Position numbers and translations under genes: made by a program. Source: Sambucus nigra (taxonomy: Eukaryota; Streptophyta; Magnoliopsida; Dipsacales; Adoxaceae). From it: a stretch of 64,000 bases of DNA. Each line of letters starts with the position of its first letter. Within the stretch, counting starts at the first letter, position 1. Shown one piece after another: positions 34,373-44,306 of the stretch. The stretch spans positions 121,457,810-121,521,809 of the forward strand of contig OX422220.1 of assembly GCA_949130495.1 (NCBI GenBank), written 5' to 3'. Below the pieces are notes generated by a model. That model saw only the letters and a list, made by a program, of their open reading frames with translations. It did not search any database and had not been told where the DNA came from.

Positions 34373-35626
34373 TGGGCCTTCTTTGGAGCTTGATCTTGGA
34401 TCTTGGATGAAATCCTTTGAATGTTGATGGATGTTGATGAGTGATAAGGATATTTTCCAAATTGGGTGTGAAAAGGATGGGTATATAGGCTGGAATGGGA
34501 TTTCTCATATAGAACTTTGCCGGTTTCGAGAGAATGTTGCTGAGATCACTGATGCTGATGGGTTTGCTCTCTGCCTTGGGGGTGAGGTCATGGACCTTAT
34601 TTATTGGGTCAGGGGGTACCAATTGGATTACCCCAGGGGGTGCCTATCGGCCATTCACCCTCGACACTGTCGATAGGCAGGGTTTAGGGTCTGCCAATTG
34701 GCAGTCTCATGCGGACTTTTCTGGAAAAATAATTATAGAGCACAAACTGTTGATCCGAATTGCGCACCGAGCATACCAGTAGAAAGGTATTTTATAGGTC
34801 TTACAGAGTCCTTTGGGCCTCTCCTGGGTCTGGGAGTTGACTTTGGGTCAAATGTGACTCGAAAACGCACGTCGATCCTTTGGTCGGGATATCGTCGGAT
34901 GCAAACGGATCGTTCGTCTGCATGGTAAGTCAGAATCGTGCATGGGGTGGACCGTTGGAAAGTTTAGGATATGTAATTAGATATTCCAAAGAGTTTCGCT
35001 CGGTTCAAAAAGTTGACCTTGGTCAATCGGGGCCCGAAAGTCCCCAGTAACCTCTCGGAGTAAAACAGATCAGTTGTCCGTACCGTAGGCCAGAATCGCA
35101 TATGGGGCAGATCATTAGAAAGGGTATATGGTTACCTTATGAGTTTCATTCAGTATCGTTCGAGCTAAAGAGTTGACTTTGATCAAACGGAGTCCGGGAG
35201 CTCTCAGTGGGCTCCGAATCAATTTTTGAGGGAAAACTGAGAACGGTTATGCTATTTCGTGCCTGGGGCAGACCGTTGGAAAGGGGATTCATTGCCCTTC
35301 GAAGATTCAAAGAGATTTCGCTATGATAGTGGAGTTAATTAGCCCAATGGCCTCTGAATCAGTTTTCGGTAGTGAAATGGTCCATTCGTCCAAACCGTTA
35401 TGCCGATTTGTGAACGGGGCGGCCTATTGGAAAAGGGTATTTGGATTCCTTCAAACATTCAATGATATTTCTCTTAACGAAAGAGTTGACCGGAGTCAAA
35501 TGGGGCTCGGGGGCGCCCAATGGTCTCTAAATCGGTACTCAGAGTGCGACCTAGGTTCTTAGTGGAAAGGGAAAGCGCTAGGAGTCTAAGGAGAGACTTA
35601 GGGGGTCCTAGAATGTGGTGTCTACA
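34373..35626 (+). mobile_element. Tat-like LTR fragment, relative of the 13640-15808 copy
   Basis: Interrupts the copia gag at about 34372. It shares with 14690-15808 the GCTGAGATCACTGA block, the GTCGATAGGCAGG block, CAGTCTCATGCGGAC, the chain of diverged ~180-bp modules (GACCGTTGGAAAG, GGTCAAATG, AGTTGACC), and the end CCTAGAATGTGGTGTCTACA. It lacks the first ~700 bp of the other copy, so it is a 5'-truncated or partly deleted LTR. The palindrome CTGCCAATTGGCAG is at 34691-34704. Small open frames inside are not genes. Confidence 0.7.
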
Positions 35627-36770
35627 GAATTAAACTTCATGATTATCATTTGGTTGCACTTGATTCTTCCCATGCTAAATTTAAAGGATGATTGTGTTAG
35701 CCATGTTTGTTATACACTAGTCTTTGCTTCATGATATATATCTTGCTAGTGTTATTACATGTTTTTATCTTTGTATTATTTTTTTCTTTTATTGAGTCTT
35801 ATGAGAAAAATACAAAAATATTTTTAGTTTCATATATTTTTGAGAAAATACAAAAAAGATTTTATTTTTTGGGTAAAAAATATGTTTTGAGAAACACAGA
35901 AAAAATTTGGTTTATTTTTGTGTGGTGACTTTACATGTTTGATGTGACATATTGGTGTGCTTGGACCCCATCATATCATTATCCATGTGGCCAGGACATT
36001 TTGTTATAATTGTAGATACTTAAAATGATCTGAACTATTAATTACTTCGGTTGTTTCGAAGTTGATTTGCATTTAGATTTTGACTTTGTATATATACTAT
36101 CGCACACACATGCACGACCTTACATGAATATTCGATTTTGGTGAGACCTTACATGTATACATACCATCACATTCATGCATATTACAGTTTGGTGAGACGT
36201 TCTCTTCTCAATTTTGTCATCTATGCGAAACTAGACTTAGGAGGAGGTGTGCATTAAGAACCGTTGCCACCCCTGAGAATAGATGTTGTTTAAATGGAAA
36301 AAAATGATGACTGTGCATGAGAAAGGGCTGCAAGATAATGATAATCTCGTCGTGAAAGCTACCGTTTAAAAGAGCCTGAGAAAAAACATTAAGGCAAAAA
36401 AAAGATTACATGTATGCCAAAAAATACCAATAAGATTTCTCTAAGGTGAGAAAGTAGAAACCTCAAAAGAATTAGAAAAAGAAATATGAATAGATGAGGG
36501 AGTTTAGATGGAAAAGTACATTGGTTTTGCACCACGAATCCTAATGTTGAAAAATCGTGTCATGATGCTATTTGTTTGGTAAAATAATTAAATTTTTTGA
36601 TTTGTGTGAATGTTGTTTGTTTAGTTCATTAAGCTCAATATATTAATTGTCATATGGTTAAAACTTAGTTTGATGATATTTAGCTATCAATTAGAGCTTC
36701 ATGATCGTTTGGATGTGTCTAAGTTTTAACTCATTTGTTATAGTTCACGGCCATTCATTCCGTACCCATG
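35627..36770. other. Unclassified AT-rich, transposon-like spacer
   Basis: No domain recognised. It includes repeated ATACAAAAATATTTT- and GAGAAAATACAAAAAAG-type words (35810-35860) and paired GGTGAGACCTTACATG/GGTGAGACGTTC segments (36140-36200). It could be the rest of an LTR or of a copia 3' region. One 73-codon hydrophobic frame at 35707-35928 looks like a chance effect of T-rich sequence. Confidence 0.4.
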
Positions 36771-37201
36771 TGTTGATATAAAAAACTAGATTTGATCTAA
36801 TTAATTAATCACAGATAAAAATGAGTAAATAAATAAGACAAGACATTTGTAAAGTGGTTCAGCCTTAAGGAAATGGCTTTGTATTATTGGGTGTCTTGCC
36901 TTGGTTTCAATTATGATCACTTGCCTTGCCAAGAGGGTATTATAATGTATTTATAGCCTTTGGGATGTGAATGTGAATAGACAGTGTGCTTTTATTGAAT
37001 AGGCATATACATCTGTATATGGTAAGGAATGATTGTAATACAATAAACATTGAATTTTTCTGGTCGTTTGACACTCCCATTGCTTGATATGCTTGGTAGC
37101 TCGGTACGCTGGGTAGCTCGGCACTTGAACTTATGCCATATTGGATGATACGTGTCTTTATATAATTGGTCCACATCAACTGTCTAATTTTTGTATCAAC
37201 A
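36771..37201 (-). mobile_element. Short LTR with TGTTGATA/TATCAACA ends, probably the 3' LTR of a minus-strand Tat-type element
   Basis: 431 bp bounded by perfect 8-bp inverted ends, TGTTGATA (36771) and TATCAACA (37201). A GACAAGACATTTGTAAAGTG block near 36838 is reminiscent of the 'dehydrated leader' of plant LTRs. Flanking 5-mers (CCATG/GAAGC) do not match, so this is not a clean solo LTR. A purine-rich stretch on the minus strand (TTGGGAGCTTC) lies just outside 37201, as expected for a polypurine tract of a minus-strand element. That would make the following plus-strand gene antisense to its element, the Tat arrangement. Orientation is inference. Confidence 0.55.
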
Positions 37202-37484
37202 GAAGCTCCCAATGTTTCACAGCTGAGGTTGGATATGAGAGTGTGGAATATTTTACCCAAAAAATTATTCGGGCACATTTCCCATGTCTTGGTTAATTAC
37301 AGACCTTTAACACTTATAAAATTTTTCCACTTTGGGTAATAGTTTTAAGTGCAAAATGGCAAATTTGTAAATATTTTGAGTTCTGGTGAACACTTGGGTA
37401 TTTGCGTCTTTTTCCTCTGATTAGCCATCGAGAACTCAACCGTCGTCACTTTTGATCATTACTTTGCTCATTTTTCGAGGCGAC

Positions 37485-37493
37485 ATATATAAA
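37485..37493 (+). promoter_or_regulatory. TATA box of the PF04195-type gene
   Basis: ATATATAAA within CGACATATATAAAGAC, about 170 bp upstream of the ATG at 37659. A CT-rich leader lies between them. Confidence 0.5.
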
Positions 37494-37658
37494 GACAGTA
37501 AAATCTGATTGTCTTCTACCTTTTTACATCTTGTTTCCAAAGTCCTTGTTTTCTCATTTTTCTTCTTATGAACATTCTTTCTGTCATCTGTCTTAGCTGA
37601 TTCCTTAATCTTCTGTAATAATTTCTTCCTTCCTTCTTCTTTCTTTACTTTAGTCACC

Positions 37659-39380
37659 ATGGTTTACCTTATCGAGTCATTAGATAAGTTTAGAACCGAT
37701 TTTGTGATTCATTCCTAGGTTGATTTGGAAGAACCTTCTTGTCCCAGTGATTTATTTTCTTTAGCTGAGGGACACTGGTTTCCCTTTATTTTTGTAGCGG
37801 AATGCGGTTTTTCTTTCCCGCCTAATCCCCTGTGTTTGGAATTTTGCCAATATTTCGATATTGTACCTACAAAAGTAGTTCCAAATACATAGAGGGTAGC
37901 TAATGGCGTACATAGGCTGAATCAAATATATGGAACTCATCTAGGGATTCTTGAAATTATATTTTGTCATAAATGGGTCACCAGTGATACCACATTTTAT
38001 TTAAAAACTAGGTTTATTAATAGAGCCTTAATGGTCAATCTCCCTGATTCTAATAGGAATTATTTTGAAAATGGGGTTGTGATGAAAAATTGGCAACACC
38101 CCTCATTAATGGAAATGACGTGTACCAAGGTCCCACATGTCCAACTTATGGCAATGGGATAGGTTGTTCTTTATTTTTGAACTAGCTCTCTTTTTATTTG
38201 ATAAAATATTTCACAGACTTTTGCTTTTTACAATTTTAATTTACAATTGACAGTAAAAGAATACCCCCAAAAGAGAGTGATATTAATATAAAAGAGTTGA
38301 AGTTTATCTGGAGTCTTCAATAATCAATTGTTGGGGAGCACGTGAGATCTGCTTCCTATTTATTGAAATACAAGAACACTACTTCATCTTTTATTTCTCG
38401 GCAAACTGCTCCTCCTTCTTTGGTGATTGATCTTGAGTAGGCTCCATCATATTCTTCAATTGTTAAAGAATCTTCCTCTGATTTGTCTATTGCCATTACT
38501 GATCTGATGACAAAGAAGAGGAAAATGCCTAATCTCTTTGCTAAGTTTGTCCCTGGTGCTGATGGGGAAAAAAGAACAAAGAAGATATTCCAACTGAAGG
38601 GATTAAGACACAGGATGTTTCTCCATCTGAGGGGGCAACTACATCTGTTAAGGAAGTTATCAAAAAGCCCCCTGCTGCTTAAAAAGAGGCAGCACCTTTG
38701 ATTGAAGAGGCTGCACCTTTGAGAAAACTGAGAAGGGGTCTTGCTGAAAAGATCATTGATGTTACTGCTCAACCTGCTGGTGTTAAATTACCTTCCTTGA
38801 GTGCTGGTCCTCCAGTATTCATTACGCCTAGTTTGTCCATGAAATTGATCTGGTATGGAACTCTTCCTAATCACAGAGCTACTAAGACTTTTACTCCTCG
38901 AGGAAAAGTCTCTGATTTTATAGCGCTACACCTTTCTTTAATAAGTGTTATTTTACCTTGTCATTTCAGTTCTTCTGTCAATTTTCATATACTAACTTGA
39001 GTTTCTCTTTGTCTTTCAGGTTTTGGTGTATTTCAATAATATATTGGAAAAGGATGAAGCTATTAAAGCTTCTTCCTCTCCCAGTGAAGTAGAAGAAGAC
39101 CTTACTAGGTTATCAAAATCTTTGGGGGAATCCTAGTGATAGTATGAGGTTGATAAGACCTCATGGGAAAATAAAATGAAGGATGCTGAAAAGGCTAAGC
39201 AAGCAGTTGTGGATGCTGCAAAGGAGACAAAGGAGAAATTGGAAGTCGCTATTACCAGCAAGGAAGAAATTGGAAGTCGCTATTAGCTCGGATTTGGGTG
39301 CCGTTTCTTCCAGTGTTCTCGTTTTTCCGAGCTCTTCAACTTTCCATTTGACTTCTCCTTTCGGATCGGGCTGAAAAATT
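37659..39380 (+). pseudogene. PF04195-type 'gypsy type transposon' protein gene, spliced, broken
   Basis: Starts ATG in CACCATGG context: MVYLIESLDKFRTDFVIHS, stop, then LFSLAEGHWFPFIFVAEC and GFSFPPNPLCLEFCQYFDIV. VVPNT and RVANGVHRLNQIYGTHLGIL follow. This is the N-terminal domain I recall as PF04195. A donor near 38162 (AGGTTGTT) and acceptor TTGACAG (38251) bracket the first intron. The next exon reads DLMTKKRKMPNLFAKFVPG, then shifts frame into a Pro/Lys/Glu-rich linker. A second intron ends at TCTTTCAG (39019). The last exon starts a coiled coil (YFNNILEKDEAIKASS, KDAEKAKQAVVDAAKETKEK) and is cut off at about 39290, next to a duplicated GAAATTGGAAGTCGCTATTA. The 1333-2830 gene supplies the matching C-terminal type. 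The function of these Tat proteins is unknown. Confidence 0.7.
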
Positions 39381-39611
39381 ACCGAATTGCCCTTGAACTT
39401 GCCTTCTTAGCTTTTCTTGCATCGTCTTGCTTCCTCTTTTGCATTGCTTGCATAATTAACCTGTAAAACCAATAAGAGAAGCACGAAACACGAAATACTC
39501 GTCAACAAAGGTTAGTAGCATAAATGTGAATCAAATCCATATATGTTACATCACTCGGGTTCACAAATGTACTGAAATTAGGGGAATAAATATACAATAT
39601 TTATGCCCAAT

Positions 39612-40324
39612 CATAAGTCGTGACCCATCCGTGACGAAACTTGGAGGGAACTTTGGTGCTAAATTAGCGCCATGATGGTCACGATTTGGTCACGGCCTTA
39701 GACCGTGACCCACACTGGTCAAGGATTTGGGTCGTGATCATTTACAAGAGCATCCATGACCACAGTGAGTCATGGATATGGTCACCCCAAAGTTAATGCG
39801 GTCACAGCTTTGGGCCGTGACCTCCTGTGGGTGACCATTCATAGGATTTGGTGTAGGGGGTAATTCACCCGTACATAAATATCGGCTCTATTATATACGT
39901 ATATACTTAATACAATTGTACTTCATGTATTCCACATGTATATAACTATATACACCATTATATATGTATATTTATATTAAAGCATTCACACATATGTTGT
40001 ATATATATCCATCCTCACGAGTAAGAACTCACCGAATATTTTCTCTAAAATGCTATCACCCAGATATACTAAATCAACCCTGATACCCTAAGACGGTTAG
40101 CTCACCAACTCGGAAAAATAATAATAAGCGTAGTGGAGGTGGTCATAGTTTCCCGGTTGTGAGACCAGATCATACCCAAAGAGTCTCACCCCGAAAATAA
40201 TTACAATATAAAATAATGAATGTTATGACATCGGGATTATACTCGCCCTGCGTTCTCTAGCCAGAGGATTCACCCACATCGCGCAACCTCTTGTGATAGC
40301 ACTAGAGGTGTATGTATTCCTATA
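39612..40324. repeat. Direct duplication, copy 1 (CACTA end + LTR piece)
   Basis: Matches 40483-41188 with only scattered differences, at an offset of about 865-871 bp. The first ~245 bp hold GTCACGGCC/GGCCGTGAC-type words and end GGATTTGGTGTAG (39845-39857), like the right terminus of a CACTA element. The remaining ~465 bp are LTR sequence. Confidence 0.9.
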
Positions 40325-40482
40325 ACAATCTCACTACTTATATACAACCATTTTACCACATCAGCGCGTAGTCAACCATGTGGCCACGGCCCTAAGCTGT
40401 GATCCACGCCCGTGAATAGATTGAGATGGTCATGGCCCAAAGCCGTGACCCATTTTGTGTGCATTATAGTATTGGTCGTGGA
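40325..40482. mobile_element. CACTA-like subterminal fragment between the duplicated copies
   Basis: About 158 bp with GTGGCCACGGCCCTAAG, TGGTCATGGCCC and AAGCCGTGACCC words, the same style as the CACTA fragments in the two copies and in the element at 43629. No gene. Confidence 0.6.
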
Positions 40483-41188
40483 CATAAGTCGTGACCCATC
40501 CATGACTAAACTTGGAGGGAACATTTGTGCGAAATTGGCGCCATGATGGTCACGATTTGGTCACGGCCTTAGATCGTGACCCACACTAGTCAAGGATTTG
40601 GGCCGTGACCATTTCCAAGAGCATCCATGACCACAGTGAGTCATGGATATGGTCACCCCAAAGTTAATGTGGTCACGACTTTAGGCCGTGACCTCCTGGG
40701 GGTGACCATTCATAGGATTTGGTGTAGGGGGTAATTCACCCGTACATAAATATCAGCTCTATTATATACGTATATACTTAATACAATTGTACTTCATGTA
40801 TTCCACCTGTATATAACTATATACACCATTATATATGTATATTTATATTAAATCATTCACACATATGTCGTATATATATCCATCCTCGCGAGTAAGAACT
40901 CACCGAATATTTTCTCTAAAATGCTATCACCCCAGATATACTAAATCAACCCTGAGACGGTTAGCTCACCGACTCGAAAAAATAATAATAAGCGTAGTGG
41001 AGGTGGTCATAGTTCCCCGGTTGTGAGACTGGATCATACCCAAAGAGTCTCACCCCGAAAATAATTACAATATAAAATAATGAATGTTATGACATCGGGA
41101 TTATACTCACCCTGCGTTCTCTAGCCAGAGGATTCACCCACATCGCGCAACCTCCTGTGATAGCACTAGAGGTGTATGTATTCCTATA
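40483..41188. repeat. Direct duplication, copy 2
   Basis: Second copy of 39612-40324, including the GGATTTGGTGTAG end at about 40717-40729. It differs by small substitutions and a short deletion (CTAAGAC region near 40960). Confidence 0.9.
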
Positions 41189-41220
41189 AATATTATTCAC
41201 ACCAATATTTATTAAGCACT

Positions 41221-41221
<1 letters not shown>

Positions 41222-41285
<64 letters not shown>

Positions 41286-41689
41286 GGAGGAAGGCTCACC
41301 TACATCATGCACTATACATCACACCGTATATCACACCTAATTCTAGGCCCTAAAAAACTTTTTTTTCAAATTTTATATTTTTTCCTTGAAATTAGCCTTC
41401 CAATCAATCCATATACAAAAAATTAGGTCAAAATACATTTTGTAGCTATTTTTAAAAAATCCTCAAAAAACTGCTGTTGTGCAGACCCTTATAAATAAGG
41501 TATTTTTAGCAGTTCTTTGTGGATTTTTTAAAAATAGCTAAAAAAATGTATTTTGACCTAATTTTTTGCATATGGGTTGATTGGAAGGTTAATTTCAAGG
41601 AAAAAATATAAAATTTGGAAAAAAAGATTTTTAGGGTCTAGAATTAGGTGTGATGCACGGGTAAGGTATAGAGCATGATGTGCTATAGC

Positions 41690-41756
<67 letters not shown>
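41222..41756. mobile_element. Foldback (micron-like) element with microsatellite ends
   Basis: Left: (AT)n 41224-41263, (AG)n 41264-41287, arm about 41293-41480. Right: arm about 41506-41691, (CT)n 41694-41723, (TA)n 41724-41754. The right arm is nearly the reverse complement of the left over about 185 bp: for example ATCACACCTAATTCTAG (41331) mirrors CTAGAATTAGGTGTGAT (41638), and AAAAAATTAGGTCAAAATAC mirrors GTATTTTGACCTAATTTTTT. The loop is about 25 bp. There is no coding capacity. Micron elements of rice, which sit inside (TA)n tracts, are the closest comparison I know. The family here is not identified. Confidence 0.85.
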
Positions 41757-43203
41757 CCAATTGAACCAGCTAACCCGTGCCTAAACCCCGTGGCACTATC
41801 CTTTAATACTCGAGTCAAATTTCTGCCTCTTAATTTAATTAATTTCATATTAATTAATTTATTAAAATGATGTCACTAAACTAAAATGCTCGGACTCGCT
41901 CCCTTGGCCCATATAATACCTTTTAGAATTTATCTCACAAATATCTGTAAATAAGTTTGACATACTTTTCAAACTTAATATTCCTTAAAACCCATCTCCC
42001 AATATCGTATGTATTAACCTCCATTCAATTGTTCTCTAACTAATCCTTAAATGAAAAGTCCCAAAAGAAATCCACAAAAAGGAATGAACTTCCACATTCC
42101 CCCCCCCCGGTCCTTCGAACGACTTTCACTGTCGTTTGAACGGCTTGCAAGGTCATTCGAACGACTTGCTATCTCGTTCGACGCTGTGTCCAACAGCTTC
42201 TTCTTCTTCTTCTTCTACCCCATTCACTGATTTCGGCCATTAATGAACCTCCAAGCTTTAATTCGAACCCAAGATTGTAATCCAACCATTTGCAGTAATA
42301 ATTCCTCTCTTAAATAGATTCAAATCATGGATTTAGTCTCTAACCACCATCAATTTATAACACTCACAGTAAACATCAAAGTTGGCTTTCACGATTTTCT
42401 TCCAACATTCTTTTTCTCAAAATCTTATTCTGAACTCCAAATTAAACTATATGGATTATTGGGCTACTAACATAAATCCGATTTTTAAACCTTTATGATT
42501 CCTAACACAAAATATCAATTGTACCTTTCATCTATGAAAACTACAAAATTTATAAACGTCCCCAATTCATAAACACCCGTTTTTCATGCGAAATCCCACC
42601 CAAAAATATATTTGATTTACACCTACTATGATATAAATTGATTACCACAGATTTATATTGAAACAAATTAACCACTTCCCTGTATTGATTCGTAGTGTCT
42701 AATTCCTTTGGAGTAGACAATGATTTAAGGAAGAATATACTTAATCCCCTTTGATTTGGCTCCCAAAATCTCCCCCACTTCTCCCTCGTTTCTTCTCTGT
42801 AGAACTATGGTTTTCTTTTCGAGTTGTGTATGCCACAAACTCTTTAACTTATATTTATAATGTTAATCACATTTTTAAGTTAATGAGTCAGGTCCAAATG
42901 ACCCGAACACCCCCGTATGAGCCCGATTATGCCTAAAAATGTCCTGAGACCCAATTGCTACCCCGGGTACTCTTTTACGACTATATCAACGTATACGTAA
43001 TCAATCGTGCACTCAGAATCGTCATGCGCATCACTTAACTAAAATATCAAATCTCGTCTTCAAATTACGACACATGTAAATTTTAAAATAATCCGAATTA
43101 ATTAGATCTCAATTCACCAATTTAATTAAATCCTCGAGATAAATTATTTCCTATATCACCAAATTAATTAAGTTCTAAATTCTCATAAATACGGGGTATT
43201 ATA

Positions 43204-43628
43204 AAACTTATGCACAACTAATCTGTACGCATATCACTACGAGATAAATAAACTTAAATCTCAACGATATTTGTAAAGGCATGTCATATACAAACGTAAA
43301 TCACAACAATATTTATATGGTGTATACTCATACTTTAAAGACATGTCCTAATACGCTACTAAGCGCGATTCGACTCTTCCTGAGACTTCCCCGTCTATGC
43401 TACCGGTGGTGTGAACGTTGCTCGGTGCTCTCGACGTTGCACTCCTTGGCCCGTTGGCCCTAAACCTTGGAATATCTCACCACTTAATTCGTTATCTCTC
43501 CACATAAGTAGCATCCAACGATATAACTAAATATCCTAGCGTCCAACCGCCTCTTAATTCCCAACTCTTACTAAGTTTTGAGCATGAGATGTCTCACAAG
43601 CAAAATCCAAAAAATGACCTTTCTGACT
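43204..43628 (-). mobile_element. Outer host LTR, left piece (continues at 58435)
   Basis: Non-coding AT-rich sequence ending in ...TTTCTGACT, directly before the CACTA terminus. With 58435-58988 it forms one minus-strand LTR. The left end is obscured by the neighbouring LTR remnant. Confidence 0.5.
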
Positions 43629-43866
43629 CACTACACCAAAATGACAAAATTGTCACCTTTCAGCCGACCACCCTTGTCAAGGTCATTGACCGTGACAAAA
43701 AACACGCATTTTGTGTCACGGTGATTGACCTTGACACGACCGTGACAAAGAATTATCACGGTCAATGACCGTGACAAGTCCGTGATAAATTTACTTATCA
43801 CGGTCAATGATCGTGACAATTCTTTAAATAATTGTCACGGTCAAGGTCCTTGACACGACCGTGACA
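43629..43866 (+). repeat. CACTA left terminal and subterminal repeats
   Basis: The terminus CACTACACCAAAATGAC is followed by at least five palindromic words of the form TCACGGTCAATGACCGTGA (centres near 43689, 43728, 43768, 43809 and 43850). These are the expected binding sites of the element's TnpA-like protein. Confidence 0.9.
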
Positions 43867-43926
43867 ACTTCTCCAGCAAATACCCTTACCCTTTCTTTTT
43901 TCCCCCCGCCGTTCCTTCCTTTTTCC

Positions 43927-43928
<2 letters not shown>

Positions 43929-43967
<39 letters not shown>

Positions 43968-44006
43968 TTCAGGTTTATTTCTCTCTCTCTCTCTCTTCCA
44001 TTTATA
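43929..44006 (+). repeat. (CT)n tracts
   Basis: About 18 CT units (43930-43966) and, after TTTCAGGTTTATT, about 9 more (43980-43997). Confidence 0.95.
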
Positions 44007-44016
44007 TATATTTTTG

Positions 44017-44231
44017 TGTGTATATATATGTGTGTGTGTGTATATATGTGCGCGTGTGTGTGGGGGTAGGGGGTGGGGCAGGGGGGCTATTTTGTGTGTG
44101 TGTGTATATGTGGGGTGGGTGGGGTGGGTGGAGGGAGCTGCAGGGTGGGGGCTATTATGTGTGTGTGTGTGTGTGTGTATGTGGTGGGTGGGGGTGGGTG
44201 GGGGTTGGGGGGGGGGGGGGGTAGGGGGTAT
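44017..44231 (+). repeat. GT/G-rich tract with potential G-quadruplex runs
   Basis: Alternating (GT)n and runs of 3-15 G on the plus strand, the longest being 15 G (44207-44221). Open frames rich in Val, Cys and Gly through here reflect composition, not a gene. Confidence 0.9.
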
Positions 44232-44306
44232 ATTCACGAGTTATTTGTATATATATTTGTGGTGTTTTTTTTAATCTTTATATGATGTTTATATGTTGGA
44301 AATAAC

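Larger units (their letters stand above)
39381..43203 (-). mobile_element. Chromovirus-like LTR remnant, minus orientation, rearranged
   Basis: The right end (43203) reads AAATACGGGGTATTATA, the reverse complement of a TATAATACCCCG LTR start. Moving left, it holds AT-rich LTR sequence, a cassette of TTCGAACGA-type palindromes (42110-42185) and a (TTC)n run. Further left come the foldback (41222-41756) and the duplicated block (39612-41188) in which LTR sequence alternates with a CACTA end. I cannot find the GGGTGTCACA-type left end. The left boundary is approximate. Confidence 0.55.

Noticed and set aside
41087..41848. Open frames with IYIYIY runs on the minus strand
   Set aside because: They are translations of the (AT)n tracts of the foldback. 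The same applies to frames at 26562-26839, 9413-9760 and 3064-3300.
43824..44285. Several overlapping open frames of 68-137 codons on both strands
   Set aside because: They run through CT, GT and G repeats and give Ser/Leu, Val/Cys/Gly or Pro/His/Thr runs. This is composition, not coding.
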